NCBI GenBank assembly: GCA_014465955.1
Contig: JACTVT010000008.1
Span: 1 to 59,254, forward strand
DNA length: 59,254 nt
Direction of reading: 5' to 3'
Origin: Eubacterium sp.
GTDB lineage: Bacteria; Bacillota; Clostridia; Oscillospirales; Acutalibacteraceae
The translations under genes were made by a program, and so were the position numbers. Shown here in pieces: positions 35,090 to 44,529 of the stretch. The first letter of the stretch is position 1. Each line of letters starts with the position of its first letter. Under the pieces are notes generated by a model. That model was not told the origin of the DNA, ran no database searches, and saw only the letters and a list, made by a program, of their open reading frames with translations.

Positions 35090-36317
35090 CACTACCACCT
35101 CCATACATTTCTTTAAGTTTTTTCATATCAGAATAAAACGTATCGGCAACTCTCTTATTTGAACATTCAAGTTTTGTTATTCTTCCGATAAAAGTTCTTA
35201 TCCAAGGCATCATTTCCATTGAATCATAAACATCAACCGTAAATTTATAATGATTTTTGTCAATTTCGGTTACAGTGCCGTTTCGTTTTTCTCTTTCAAG
35301 ACGTTTAATAATATACTGCTCATTATCTCCGACAAACAATGTCATTTCAACATGCTCAAGCGCATAACTCCGCCCTATGGATACTCCCCACAAATTTTTT
35401 TCAAATCTTTCAGCCAGAGATAAATACCTGTTATATTCGGCATCACATTTTTCGGGTGAAATCTTTTTAATACTGTCAAGCCTGAAAAAAGAAATTCTTC
35501 TGAAGCCGTAATGATACACCATAAGATAGCGCCTGCCGCTCTGCGTGCTTATATATATTTTAAGCGGCAAAATTTCATGAATTGAAGTATCGCGGCTTTT
35601 CGGCGAATACACCTCTGCCTTAATAATCATATGACTGCCGATTGCATCAAAAAGTGCACATAACACTTCACTTTCAAGTGCATGCAGAATGTAATGGTGC
35701 TTAAATACAAACGGTGTGTAATCATCTACAAATTTATCAAGAATGAAAGAACCGACCACGCCGAGCGGATTTTCTTCGGAAAAGAATTCAACGGCATACC
35801 GCCATAAATCAAGATTTATATTATCGCTTTTCCTTGAAAAAACAAGTTCTTTTCCTCGTTTATTGCTTTCAATAATACCAATTTTCTCATATTCCTTCAA
35901 TTTTTTACGCAGTGTTGACTCATCAGCCTGATAATCATCACTAAACGCAGAAGAATATTCAGCCATTTCATTGATTATTTCTCTTATTGACTTAAATTCT
36001 CTGCTGTGCAGAATATCAAGTATATAAAAATGCAGCATTATGTCATTTGCAGTAAAACTTTTCGCTTTAAAAGCATTATACAACGGATTATGCGAAATTT
36101 CCCTGCTGTCAACGGCAATAAATGTATTTCTGCCGCCTGAATCCTGATGGAATGACATATAATTCCCGAGCCAACTTTCAATACGCCTTCGCTCATTGTC
36201 ATAACTGCGTAAACTTTTAGCGGTATATTCATTTCTGCTCTTGAATCCGTAAACATAAAATTGGCTCATATATTCACGGATTTTTGCAAAATTCTTAATC
36301 AATTCACTATATGCCAT
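35079..36317 (-). CDS. WYL-domain transcriptional regulator, first of pair
   Basis: A 412-aa protein with an N-terminal wing-helix-type region (about 95-160: MLHFYILDILHSREFKSIRE, DESTLRKKLKEYEKIGI, ESNKRGKELVF) and a WYL domain (about 215-300: LPLKIYISTQSGRRYLMVYH, FFRLDSIKKI) plus a C-terminal extension. It is likely the DNA-binding partner of the tandem pair and a candidate regulator of rtcB downstream. ATG 36317 is chosen, since AGGAG lies seven bases upstream; the ATG at 36323 is too close to it. Confidence 0.8.
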   Translation of the reverse strand: MAYSELIKNFAKIREYMSQFYVYGFKSRNEYTAKSLRSYDNERRRIESWLGNYMSFHQDSGGRNTFIAVDSREISHNPLYNAFKAKSFTANDIMLHFYILDILHSREFKSIREIINEMAEYSSAFSDDYQADESTLRKKLKEYEKIGIIESNKRGKELVFSRKSDNINLDLWRYAVEFFSEENPLGVVGSFILDKFVDDYTPFVFKHHYILHALESEVLCALFDAIGSHMIIKAEVYSPKSRDTSIHEILPLKIYISTQSGRRYLMVYHYGFRRISFFRLDSIKKISPEKCDAEYNRYLSLAERFEKNLWGVSIGRSYALEHVEMTLFVGDNEQYIIKRLEREKRNGTVTEIDKNHYKFTVDVYDSMEMMPWIRTFIGRITKLECSNKRVADTFYSDMKKLKEMYGGGSDAV

Positions 36318-36536
36318 GTCCATTCTCCTCTCTTAATTCATTTTTATCACAATAAAATTATAATGTATAAAATCCAAACAATCAACAGAATTATTAAAAT
36401 CACAATATTGTCAAAATTTTTCAATTGTAAAATTGAATACATTTCACAAACTATACTTGCAAGAGCAAGATTTGTTTTGTTAAAGACAAGGTGATTTTTA
36501 CTTTTGCAATTCAATAGAAAAAGAGGTGTATTTTCA

Positions 36537-36728
36537 ATGTCAACAGGTAAAAACGTAGTACCGGAGGCTAAAGAAGCTCTTAACAGATTTAAGATGGAAG
36601 CTGCTGCCGAGGTTGGTGTAAACCTCAAGCAGGGTTACAACGGTGACCTTACTTCTAAGCAGGCAGGCTCTGTAGGCGGCCAGATGGTAAAGAAAATGAT
36701 TAAGGCTTACGAAGAATCTATGAAGTAA
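36537..36728 (+). CDS. Alpha/beta-type small acid-soluble spore protein
   Basis: A 63-aa SASP. Both signatures are present: the EALNRFKMEAAAEVGV block near residue 13 and KQAGSVGGQMVKKMIKAYE at the C terminus, with the GNxTxxxxGxxGG core in diverged form (NGDLTSKQAGSVGG). These proteins coat spore DNA and are degraded by the GPR protease at germination. The presence of the gene shows an endospore former. ATG 36537 has AGAGGTG eight bases upstream. Expression is expected from a forespore (sigma-G) promoter, but I could not place one with confidence in 36318-36536, which otherwise shows only an AT-rich palindrome (TTCAATT/AATTGAA). A terminator follows. Confidence 0.93.
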   Translation: MSTGKNVVPEAKEALNRFKMEAAAEVGVNLKQGYNGDLTSKQAGSVGGQMVKKMIKAYEESMK

Positions 36729-36757
36729 GCGATGATTGCTAAAGAGTAATCCAAGAG

Positions 36758-36777
36758 GCACGGCTTGCCGTGCTTTT
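36758..36777 (+). terminator. Terminator after SASP gene
   Basis: A compact perfect 7-bp stem GCACGGC-TT-GCCGTGC followed by TTTT. Confidence 0.8.
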
Positions 36778-36796
36778 ACATAAAAAAGCAAATAAC

Positions 36797-36834
36797 AAAA
36801 GGCACAGAGGAAATTCATACCCTGCGCCTTTTTC
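36797..36834 (-). terminator. Terminator after radC
   Basis: AAAGGCGCAGGG / CCTCTGTGCCTTT with mismatches, followed on the minus strand by TTTTG; about 15 bp past the radC stop. Confidence 0.6.
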
Positions 36835-36848
36835 TTTAATTATATAAA

Positions 36849-37538
36849 TTATTTAAAAAAACTTTTATAGTCAGGCATTGATTTTATAGACTGTGCACAG
36901 TTTTCACCGACAATAACGTGATCCACCAAATTAATTTGCACTGTTGCAAGTAAATTGCGCAGATTAAGTGTGAAATTCAAATCTGTACCCGAAGGGTCTG
37001 CCGAGCCGCTCGGATGGTTATGTGCAATAATTACAGACGCTGCATTATCGGAAATTACTGCTTCAATAATTCTTCTTGGATTCACATCGGCAGAACTTGC
37101 CGATCCCTCTGAAAGAAGATGTGTATTAATTATTCTGTTAAGATTATCAAGACTGACGACGGCTATTCTTTCATTCTTTTCACAGGAAAGAAGATTAATA
37201 AAAAATTCAAGCATATCATCATCTGAATCAAATCTTTTAACATTTTCATTTTTACTTCTGTTTGCCCGCAAATGAATATCTCTGACAAGACCGATTAAAA
37301 CAGCCGTATTCATTCCTACGCCTTTAACCTTTTCCAAATCATGAGAATTGGCATTAAGCACATTATTAAGATTTCCGAAAGTATTTAAAAGACTTTTCGC
37401 AATCGGTTTAACATCACGCCTCGGAATAGAATAAGTTAACAGCAATTCCAGGAATTCATAATCATTTGTAAAATTATTTTTGTCATTAATATATTTTTGT
37501 TTTATTCGTTCTCTGTGTCCTTCTTTAAAATCTTCCAT
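36849..37538 (-). CDS. radC: RadC-family JAB/MPN-domain protein
   Basis: A 229-aa RadC protein. The N-terminal helical UPF0758 region (about 1-100) includes LLLTYSIPRRDVKPIAK and the helix-hairpin-helix-like KVKGVGMNTAVLIGL. The C-terminal JAMM/MPN+ domain (about 105-229) has HNHPSGSADPSGTD with the HxH...S..D zinc ligands. A metal-dependent hydrolase is expected, but its cellular role is unsettled despite the DNA-repair name. It stands alone, convergent with the SASP gene. Confidence 0.93.
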   Translation of the reverse strand: MEDFKEGHRERIKQKYINDKNNFTNDYEFLELLLTYSIPRRDVKPIAKSLLNTFGNLNNVLNANSHDLEKVKGVGMNTAVLIGLVRDIHLRANRSKNENVKRFDSDDDMLEFFINLLSCEKNERIAVVSLDNLNRIINTHLLSEGSASSADVNPRRIIEAVISDNAASVIIAHNHPSGSADPSGTDLNFTLNLRNLLATVQINLVDHVIVGENCAQSIKSMPDYKSFFK

Positions 37539-37628
37539 ACAAAATTAACTCCGACATTTAATTCGATAATATTCTACAATATTTGGATTTTAAAGTAAAG
37601 AAAAACATATCAGAAAATCGATTAATGA

Positions 37629-38678
37629 CTACTGTTCTTTGCCGATAGTAACAGTGCTCTGTCCGCGGTGGCGGATAAGATGCTGCGTTGTGAAAGAACC
37701 GTCATCTTTAATATTAATAAGAATTCCACCTCTGAACGGAACTACATAAATATTATGGTCATCTGAAAGACCGTATGTAAGACGAATACCATCTTTCATA
37801 ACAGAAAAATTATTCATATGGTCGTGACCTGCAAAGCATCCTTTTGTTGAGCCGAGTTCCACCATTTTTTCAAACATCATATCATCGACTGCAGGTGTGC
37901 CGTCTTCATTCGGAAAAGTATAACCCCAGATACGGTTATCTGTACCTTTTGCCTCCTCGTATCCTGTCATATACTCTTTCATAGGAACATGGAAGAATGC
38001 GAGTGACGGAACGACCTTACTTTCATCGCCGTTTACCTCTTTGGCAATGGATTTAACGGTATTTTCATACCACTCTACCTGATTATCGTGAAAATGATCA
38101 TAGCCTTCATTTTCCTCATCATAACTGTGAGAATCCATCATAATAAGAGAAGTTAAAACCTTACCGTTTTCATCTTTCACATTGTAATAATAATTGCCGA
38201 AACCGTCAACATTCTCATCGCCTGCCTCATAAATACAGTTCGGCAGTGTTTCAAGATAATTACTGAGCGTTTCCCTGTCTGCAATTTTTTCAGGGTCAAT
38301 CACTTCATCGGGTTCATATCTGATATCCAGACCTTCGTGATTACCGAAAACAAATGCCCACGGAATGTTGAAATCCTCCATAAAAGAGCAGAAAGATTTA
38401 AATGCCGTATAATTCTCTTTTTCGCTTGTCAGATCGCCTGTAAGAATAATCATATCGGGATTTGTTGTTTCTACCATTTCAGTAACTGTTTTGTAAGCCT
38501 TGGCATCCTTTTTCTCATTATTCAGAATATGTACATCGGTTATCTGAAGAATACTGAATGCCGTATCCTCAGCCCTGACATATTTTTTATTTGCAAATGT
38601 TACAACCGATGCACAGCCGGCACCGATTACTGCAAGCGCAGTTACTATTGAAATAATTGCTTTCTGCCACTTTTTCAT
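37629..38678 (-). CDS. Exported metallophosphoesterase 1
   Basis: A 349-aa calcineurin-like phosphoesterase with an N-terminal membrane anchor/signal (about 7-28) ending near GAGCASV. All five motifs are seen: ITDVHI, ILTGDLTSEK, FGNHEG, FFHVP and AGHDHMNN. It belongs to the purple-acid-phosphatase/Dcr2-like group acting outside the cell. Its ATG overlaps the stop of the DUF5107 gene (ATGA), and it is the last gene of the ten-gene operon. It is one of three related copies in this locus (with 49449 and 55844). The substrate is unknown; a phospho-glycan or phosphodiester is a guess from context. Confidence 0.85.
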   Translation of the reverse strand: MKKWQKAIISIVTALAVIGAGCASVVTFANKKYVRAEDTAFSILQITDVHILNNEKKDAKAYKTVTEMVETTNPDMIILTGDLTSEKENYTAFKSFCSFMEDFNIPWAFVFGNHEGLDIRYEPDEVIDPEKIADRETLSNYLETLPNCIYEAGDENVDGFGNYYYNVKDENGKVLTSLIMMDSHSYDEENEGYDHFHDNQVEWYENTVKSIAKEVNGDESKVVPSLAFFHVPMKEYMTGYEEAKGTDNRIWGYTFPNEDGTPAVDDMMFEKMVELGSTKGCFAGHDHMNNFSVMKDGIRLTYGLSDDHNIYVVPFRGGILINIKDDGSFTTQHLIRHRGQSTVTIGKEQ

Positions 38679-40594
38679 TCTGTTTTCTCCGTCTTAATAT
38701 CTGACACTATGAAGTCAAACTGTTCGGGAACAATGACCTCATTATAATTCTCACCATACACTGTTTTTCTTATACTGCGATATAAAATATCAAGGAATTT
38801 GTCGCCCTCCCTAAAATCAAGGAGAACAAGCCCGCCGTTTCCTGTTAAAATTTCTTCCGCCTTCTTTGCATCTCCTGCTTTTAGGTAGGCCATAGAAAGA
38901 TACATAAGAATTCTCGGATTCTGCTTTATATCCTCAGATAATTTATCAAAGCAGCCGATAACCGAAGAATATGCCTTTTGCTTTAAAAGCAATGCAAAAA
39001 CGCTTTCTGCAAGCCAGTAACTGCCGCTGTTTATATCAATACATTTTTCAGCAAAATAAACAGAACGTTCATCGTCAAGTTGATACAGAATAAAACCATA
39101 AAGGTGATTGTTATATTCATTATTATCAAAAATCAGGCTCTGCGCACAATACTGCTTTGCTTTTTCAAATTCACGCCTGTCATAAGCAAGAAGCGCCAAT
39201 TGATAAGCAATGTTCCAGTTGCAGATATTTCTGTTTTTCATAAGCAGATTTTCCATTTTACAGCCGTATGCAAATGACAGTCTTCCCATTAAAGTCTTAT
39301 TTTCCGCAAGGTCAATCCACGGCTTAACCTCGTCATCTGCATAAAATGCAAGGTGCTCGGGCGCTTTGCCGCCGAGTGTTTTATTAAGATACCCAAAACC
39401 GCTGCCCGAAAGCACAACATCGCCTTTCTGCAGACTGATATCATTCAGAAAATCAGGCAGTTTTTCATCAAGAGCACTGCATCCGCCGAGTGAATGAATC
39501 TGCTCACGAACTGCATTAACAAGTTCATTATACGGCAGATTAACTTTACTTTCGGGAATATCGGCAAGTGTATAACATTCGCTGAAACTCCACACGCACT
39601 TCGGCGGCATCGGAATGCACTCATACTGTGTTTTGCCGAGCCCCGCTTGGATTTCAACGTAATCGCCTGCCTTATCGGTAAGCATTTTCTGCCAATGAGA
39701 AGAACCTTTTCTGTGACCCCACGAAAACAGTTTTCTGCCCTTTAGATTACTGCTTGAAAACTGAAGAAGTCCATAACCCTCACTGTCCACATTCGCAATA
39801 AATTTATCATCATTTTTGGCAATATCATAAAAATAATCAATTGTGTTCGGTATGTTTTCAGGGTATGAAACATCAATACCGTTATCAAACGGAATTTGCG
39901 ATTTTTTAATGCCCATACCGTCTGAATTATTATAAGCACTGTCTGCCGGAACAACTACCCTGCCGCCCTTATACTCGGGAGTCGCCATATTGCTCCACCA
40001 GTACATCGGCACAACTTCACTGTTTTGATTTTCAATACGGACCGCAGTCATAAGTTTGTTTTCATCAAGCCAGAAATCAATCTGATAATATATCTCTCTT
40101 ACTCTTTCAAACTCATAAAACCTTAAAACATCTTCGCCGTTTTTACCCTTAACAAAAGCACAGTACATCTGTGAACAGGTAAACGGAGAATGACCGATTA
40201 TACCGCAGTTCCATTCAACACCGCCTGAAAACCAGGCATTGCGAATACTCAGATTGCGAAATCGAATAACATCATTTGTATAAAGAACATCACGCTGTTT
40301 TTTCTTATCATACAGTTTCCACAGTCTGCCGCCGAGCGTGGGCAGAAATTCTGCATAAAGATATTCATTTTCAAGAACTGCAACAGTAATTTCCTGCTCG
40401 GTTTCCTCGGCATATGAATTCTGCTGTGTGTAAGGGTAAGACGTTTCACGCCAGCCGTAATCAATAAACAGTCCCTCAAAATTATCTATATCAGATTTTG
40501 CCTTATGCGCATCTTTATCAAGCGAAAGATGCGGTACATCACTTACAGATGTTATGGAAGATACTTTATATACTTTCTTTTCAAGCCTTGGCAT
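38675..40594 (-). CDS. DUF5107/TPR protein, carbohydrate-locus type
   Basis: A 639-aa cytoplasmic protein. The N-terminal half (about 30-330) is a beta-sandwich similar to DUF5107 (YAEFLPTLGGRLWKLYDKKK, GGVEWNCGIIGHSPFTC, VPMYWWSNMATPEYKGG), which resembles aldose-epimerase/GH sugar-binding folds. The C-terminal third (about 430-620) has TPR-like helix pairs (NIAYQLALLAYDRREFEKAK, ESVFALLLKQKAYSSV, MYLSMAYLKAGDAKKAEEIL). Full DUF5107 proteins are much longer; this is a compact version. GGAGGG precedes the ATG, which overlaps the upstream gene by 14 bp. A catalytic role on a glycan is possible but unproven. Confidence 0.7.
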   Translation of the reverse strand: MPRLEKKVYKVSSITSVSDVPHLSLDKDAHKAKSDIDNFEGLFIDYGWRETSYPYTQQNSYAEETEQEITVAVLENEYLYAEFLPTLGGRLWKLYDKKKQRDVLYTNDVIRFRNLSIRNAWFSGGVEWNCGIIGHSPFTCSQMYCAFVKGKNGEDVLRFYEFERVREIYYQIDFWLDENKLMTAVRIENQNSEVVPMYWWSNMATPEYKGGRVVVPADSAYNNSDGMGIKKSQIPFDNGIDVSYPENIPNTIDYFYDIAKNDDKFIANVDSEGYGLLQFSSSNLKGRKLFSWGHRKGSSHWQKMLTDKAGDYVEIQAGLGKTQYECIPMPPKCVWSFSECYTLADIPESKVNLPYNELVNAVREQIHSLGGCSALDEKLPDFLNDISLQKGDVVLSGSGFGYLNKTLGGKAPEHLAFYADDEVKPWIDLAENKTLMGRLSFAYGCKMENLLMKNRNICNWNIAYQLALLAYDRREFEKAKQYCAQSLIFDNNEYNNHLYGFILYQLDDERSVYFAEKCIDINSGSYWLAESVFALLLKQKAYSSVIGCFDKLSEDIKQNPRILMYLSMAYLKAGDAKKAEEILTGNGGLVLLDFREGDKFLDILYRSIRKTVYGENYNEVIVPEQFDFIVSDIKTEKTE

Positions 40595-42512
40595 TTTCGC
40601 CCTCCTTTACGGTATAAATCCCTTTATCAAGGTCAATTGTAACGGCAGTGCCGTCTGAATATATTGCCCTCTGAACTCTTGTACCGCCGACAAATTCATG
40701 GCGCACCATCTGCTTATTATAAAGTTTTGCCTGTAACTGCATAAGCGGTTTTACAGTATCAATTTCCTTTCGGAGTGTCTCATCATCAAGCAGGTCAATA
40801 TCAGCCGTTCTGTTGTCATTGCCCACAGGCTTCAATTCATCACCGAACGGATGAATATACGGCATACCTGCGTTAAGTGCGCAATAAAGATTGCCGTCAT
40901 CACCCTTTGGAATTCCCCAGTTATTAAACCAGTTCCACGGTATCATAATACAGTCGTGGAAAACAAGATTTGCAAGCGGAATCGGAATTCCCACTGCCTC
41001 TCCGTTTTCCTGCGGTCTTAGCGTAAACGGACCGTGATGAACGAGCGCAATATTATTTAATAACTGCATTGCAGGCTCTTCCGACGACATAATATAGCCC
41101 TTGTCATTAAGATAATCAAAGCAGTCTGCACGGTGTTTAATGCTCTCTTCTCTTGTAACTTTATGCTTATCATGAAAGCATTCGTCACCTGAAACAACGG
41201 CAAAAACATCAAGATAGGCGCCCTGAACATCAATGCTATGTTCTTCAAGTTCACTGTATATTTTCTTAACAAAATCAAGCGCCTGTGATGCACAAAGAAA
41301 AGTATGCTCGCCGCCGTCCCATATTGAACAATAAGGGTGTGAGCCGTCAATTTTAGTTACCGCTTTATCCATATCAAAAACAGGTGAAGAATAGTAAAAA
41401 TCCCTGTACTGATCGTGAAGAATGAAAATATAATCCAGTTCGCGGCAGGTATCGGCAAGATTTCTCATACCTTCCCAGCCGCCTGCCTCTTTGCACGGCG
41501 GCAATATATAAGGATGATTGTTATCATAACCCTGCTCTCCCCAGCCGTCGGTATGAATATAAAGTTTATCAACGCCCATGGATTTAATTTTTTTAATCTG
41601 CTCTGCCCTTTCTTCAAAAGTAGCATAAAGAATTTTATTTTCACCGTTTTTATCATAAAATTTGGATTCAGGCTGAACCTGCGAAAAAATCTTATGATGA
41701 AGAACAGGACAGCCGACAAGTTTTTTGATATTTTCGTTTTTGCTTATTTTTTCATCAAGTGTTACAAGAGCATGATTTTCATCAAGATATGCTCTGTAAT
41801 CCTTTGCAACCGTGTTGTAATCCATATCATCGTGGAATATGAAACGCAGTTTTCTTTCATAGGAAAGTTTACCGAGCGAAGACATCCAGTGAACGGAATT
41901 TACAAACGATGCGTGCCTTCCGAAGGAGGAGAACATACACATATCATACGGCGTTTCGGAAATTGCCGTAAAGCCGTGACCGTCGCACACTCTGCCCCAA
42001 ATAGGCATATAAGCGTCGCCCGTGTTGATTTTGCGAAGATAATACGCAAAGCCGAACGTGGAAAGGAAATTCGGCTTATAACCGTCGGGAAGTAAAAATC
42101 CCTGACGCATCGGGTCTACGTGATAAGAAACTTTGCCCTTTTTCTTTGAATTGAAAGGCGCAGGAAAATAAACCGCCTGAATGTCAAAGCCCGTTTCATT
42201 TTCTGCTTTTAATGAAAATTCAACAGTATCCATTCCAGTGATTTTTGCAGTCAAAACAAGCTCAAAATCAAGCACCTTGCCAAACGCAGTATAACCACCG
42301 AGCCTTGCAACAATTTTGGTATCATCATATTGAAAAGACCTTTTCAGTGCAGAATAAAGTCCGCGGTAAGTGCTGATATACTTATTACCGACCTTTTTTC
42401 TGATAATTATGTACGGCCTTCTGCCGTCACTAACCCACGAAAAGCCGTTGTGCTTAATCTCGTAGTCACCTGTAAGCTCATTGATTTTAAGTTTGATGTT
42501 GCTTTTTTTCAT
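40581..42512 (-). CDS. DUF5696-like TIM-barrel glycosidase
   Basis: A 643-aa protein with an N-terminal beta-sandwich (about 5-250) and a (beta/alpha)8 barrel (about 265-560), as in DUF5696 proteins related to GH101. Candidate catalytic residues are D435 in GAYLDVFAV (strand 4 nucleophile position) and E478 or E479 in YIMSSEEP; HTDGWGEQGYDNNHPYILPP is a likely substrate-binding loop. No signal peptide, so it works on imported glycan. It sits in the operon between the beta-helix gene and DUF5107. Family assignment is from memory of the fold pattern, so the activity is open. Confidence 0.65.
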   Translation of the reverse strand: MKKSNIKLKINELTGDYEIKHNGFSWVSDGRRPYIIIRKKVGNKYISTYRGLYSALKRSFQYDDTKIVARLGGYTAFGKVLDFELVLTAKITGMDTVEFSLKAENETGFDIQAVYFPAPFNSKKKGKVSYHVDPMRQGFLLPDGYKPNFLSTFGFAYYLRKINTGDAYMPIWGRVCDGHGFTAISETPYDMCMFSSFGRHASFVNSVHWMSSLGKLSYERKLRFIFHDDMDYNTVAKDYRAYLDENHALVTLDEKISKNENIKKLVGCPVLHHKIFSQVQPESKFYDKNGENKILYATFEERAEQIKKIKSMGVDKLYIHTDGWGEQGYDNNHPYILPPCKEAGGWEGMRNLADTCRELDYIFILHDQYRDFYYSSPVFDMDKAVTKIDGSHPYCSIWDGGEHTFLCASQALDFVKKIYSELEEHSIDVQGAYLDVFAVVSGDECFHDKHKVTREESIKHRADCFDYLNDKGYIMSSEEPAMQLLNNIALVHHGPFTLRPQENGEAVGIPIPLANLVFHDCIMIPWNWFNNWGIPKGDDGNLYCALNAGMPYIHPFGDELKPVGNDNRTADIDLLDDETLRKEIDTVKPLMQLQAKLYNKQMVRHEFVGGTRVQRAIYSDGTAVTIDLDKGIYTVKEGENAKA

Positions 42513-42535
42513 AATCCACCTCTTATAAAAATGAT

Positions 42536-43651
42536 TTAAACAGTATCATTATTTTTTAACGTAACATTGCCGCAATTAACGCTTTTTAAAATTTTATCCG
42601 ATAAAAATTTATTATCCGAAATCAAAATATTATCAGATGATTTTGCAGAAACGGCATAACCCTTATAGCTGTTGAAACGATTATTTATAATTTTTATATT
42701 TTTATGCACTGCACCGTTATGCTTTTTATTTTCGGGTTTAATCAGAACAGGCACAGCGCCGCAGTAATCAAATTGATTATTCTTTATTGTCACATCACGG
42801 CACATTCCGCTCTCATACCAGCTTTTTGCATCATCGGACAGCAATATTGTACTCATATAATTGCTTTTAAAATGATTATCTTCTACCAAAACCTTACCTC
42901 GTGTAGTCAGCAGCAATCCCCTTGTAATAATTCGGTTGAGAACGTTATTCTTAAAGAGCACATCAGGACAGGCGGAAATATCTTCAATAACATCACCTTT
43001 TACTGCGCCTTTTGCAGAATCAAGCGTAAGTTCAATTTCATATTCATTTAAAAGTTTCGTGCTTTCAATCACTGCACTGCCGTATTCAAGCAAGTCATCA
43101 GGCTTTATAAAAGCAATTTTATCACCTTTTCTTAATGGATTAAAGCCGTGTGACTGAGGGTGCATAAAGCGCACAGTAATTTTATTGCCGCTGATTTTAT
43201 ATAACGAATCCCGGTCAATTTCAAAATCAACATAAAACATTGTTTTGTTAACGACTTTAAGTTCGTGCATATCAGGATGAGCATGACGGATTTCAGCGTT
43301 TTTAACCGTTATATTTTTACAGTTTTCAACGGCAATATTAGTTACTTTGCCGTCAATAACGAAAACAGAATCACTGCCGTCAAAAATCAAATCATTAATA
43401 CCGCCGAAATAAAAAGGTACTGCATTCAAATGCGGTTTTTCATCTGAAGAAAATTCTTTGTCACCGACAGTATTTGTAATGTAAAGCATATATTTACTGC
43501 ATTTTTCACTGTCAATATAATATGTACCTTTTTCAAAAACGATTGTTTTTTCACCATTGGTTTTATTTGCTTTGTTAATCAATTCAATCAGTTGCAATGT
43601 TATGTCATTATTCGGCACAATGCCGTAATCAGATGCATTAAAAATTATCAT
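42536..43651 (-). CDS. Right-handed beta-helix protein, GH110-like
   Basis: A 371-aa parallel beta-helix protein. The start FNASDYGIVPNNDITLQ, then GTYYIDSE...LYITN, INDLIFDGSDSVFVI and ENCKNITVKNAEI follow the layout of GH110 alpha-1,3-galactosidases; later coils are the repeats NVLNRIITRGLLL, KVLVEDNHF, DVTIKNNQF, NIKIINNRF and NILISDNKF. GH110 enzymes are usually about 600 aa, so this is a short version lacking the C-terminal domain. There is no signal peptide. AGGAG precedes the ATG, and it lies 8 bp after the amidohydrolase gene. A GH28- or lyase-like function is an alternative. Confidence 0.6.
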   Translation of the reverse strand: MIIFNASDYGIVPNNDITLQLIELINKANKTNGEKTIVFEKGTYYIDSEKCSKYMLYITNTVGDKEFSSDEKPHLNAVPFYFGGINDLIFDGSDSVFVIDGKVTNIAVENCKNITVKNAEIRHAHPDMHELKVVNKTMFYVDFEIDRDSLYKISGNKITVRFMHPQSHGFNPLRKGDKIAFIKPDDLLEYGSAVIESTKLLNEYEIELTLDSAKGAVKGDVIEDISACPDVLFKNNVLNRIITRGLLLTTRGKVLVEDNHFKSNYMSTILLSDDAKSWYESGMCRDVTIKNNQFDYCGAVPVLIKPENKKHNGAVHKNIKIINNRFNSYKGYAVSAKSSDNILISDNKFLSDKILKSVNCGNVTLKNNDTV

Positions 43652-43659
43652 ACATTCTC

Positions 43660-44529
43660 CTAAAGCATATGTTTTACAGGTGTAATCTGCTCAAAATCAT
43701 CAAATCCATAAAAGAATTTTGCATTTTTAAATAAGAATTTTTCTTTGTCACTTTCTGCAATTTCCGTCGATTTCAAAACAAAATCAAAACTCATTTTGTA
43801 TGTAATTTCTACCATTGTGCGCGGGTAGTCACTGCCCCACATCAATTTGTCAAAGCCGCAGATCTGCGCCGCCTCATTGATTGCACGGACTGCAGACGGA
43901 TAAGGATAAAACTCATCATTAAAAAGCCACGTTATACCGCCGCTTTCAATAAAAACGTTTTTATTTCGTGCAAGTTTAATCTGTTCACGCCATTTATCCC
44001 TTGTAACCATACCGAAATGACCGATTGCCATACGCAGATCAGGAAACTGCTGAATCATTTCCAAAAGAGATTCAGTCTGCAAATCACCGTCTGCCATATC
44101 AATTGAAACAAACATATCGTTTTTAGCGGCAGTTTCAAAAAGGTTATAATGCTGGGTTAAATCTTTTGTCTGCACTCTACCTGCACAGATTTTAATACCG
44201 TCAAATCCTGCCGTATGAAACAGTTTATGCTCCTCATAAAGGCTGCATATTTTAAGCCTTTTCGGGTATTTTTCTTTGGCGGAAAGAAGATAACTGTCCT
44301 GATTGCCGTCAATCTCCTCCTGCGTGATAACTGCACCGTTTACACCTGCATAATCCATATTGGATATAAGCATTTCGGCAGTATTTTCACCGCTTAGCAT
44401 AAACGGAGGCATCATCTGCCGTATCTCTCCGCCGAAATTGCTTTTGCCGTTATCGAGTGCAAAAACAGGTCTTCCGTCAACAAAACCGTTCTGTTTTTTC
44501 CACAAATGCGTATGCGCATCAATAATCAT
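43660..44529 (-). CDS. Amidohydrolase-2 family lactonase-like enzyme
   Basis: A 289-aa metal-dependent TIM-barrel hydrolase (amidohydrolase 2, COG3618-like, the group of L-fuconolactonase and L-rhamnonolactonase). Metal/catalytic motifs are DAHTHLW at the N terminus, GHFGM near 170 and MWGSDYPRTM near 235. In the context of two sugar dehydrogenases and sugar-acid enzymes it is best read as hydrolysing a sugar 1,4- or 1,5-lactone, here probably L-galactonolactone. Its ATG overlaps the stop of the UxaA-like gene (ATGA). A different cyclic ester or a decarboxylation cannot be excluded. Confidence 0.75.
   Translation of the reverse strand: MIIDAHTHLWKKQNGFVDGRPVFALDNGKSNFGGEIRQMMPPFMLSGENTAEMLISNMDYAGVNGAVITQEEIDGNQDSYLLSAKEKYPKRLKICSLYEEHKLFHTAGFDGIKICAGRVQTKDLTQHYNLFETAAKNDMFVSIDMADGDLQTESLLEMIQQFPDLRMAIGHFGMVTRDKWREQIKLARNKNVFIESGGITWLFNDEFYPYPSAVRAINEAAQICGFDKLMWGSDYPRTMVEITYKMSFDFVLKSTEIAESDKEKFLFKNAKFFYGFDDFEQITPVKHML

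Noticed and set aside
36360..36536. Sigma-G promoter of the spore protein gene
   Set aside because: A GAATA and a CTATACT are present, but the spacing between them is far from 17-18 bp, so I did not call it.
41415..42095. A 226-codon plus-strand frame inside the DUF5696-like gene
   Set aside because: It is antisense to a gene with clear barrel motifs and lacks a ribosome binding site and family features.
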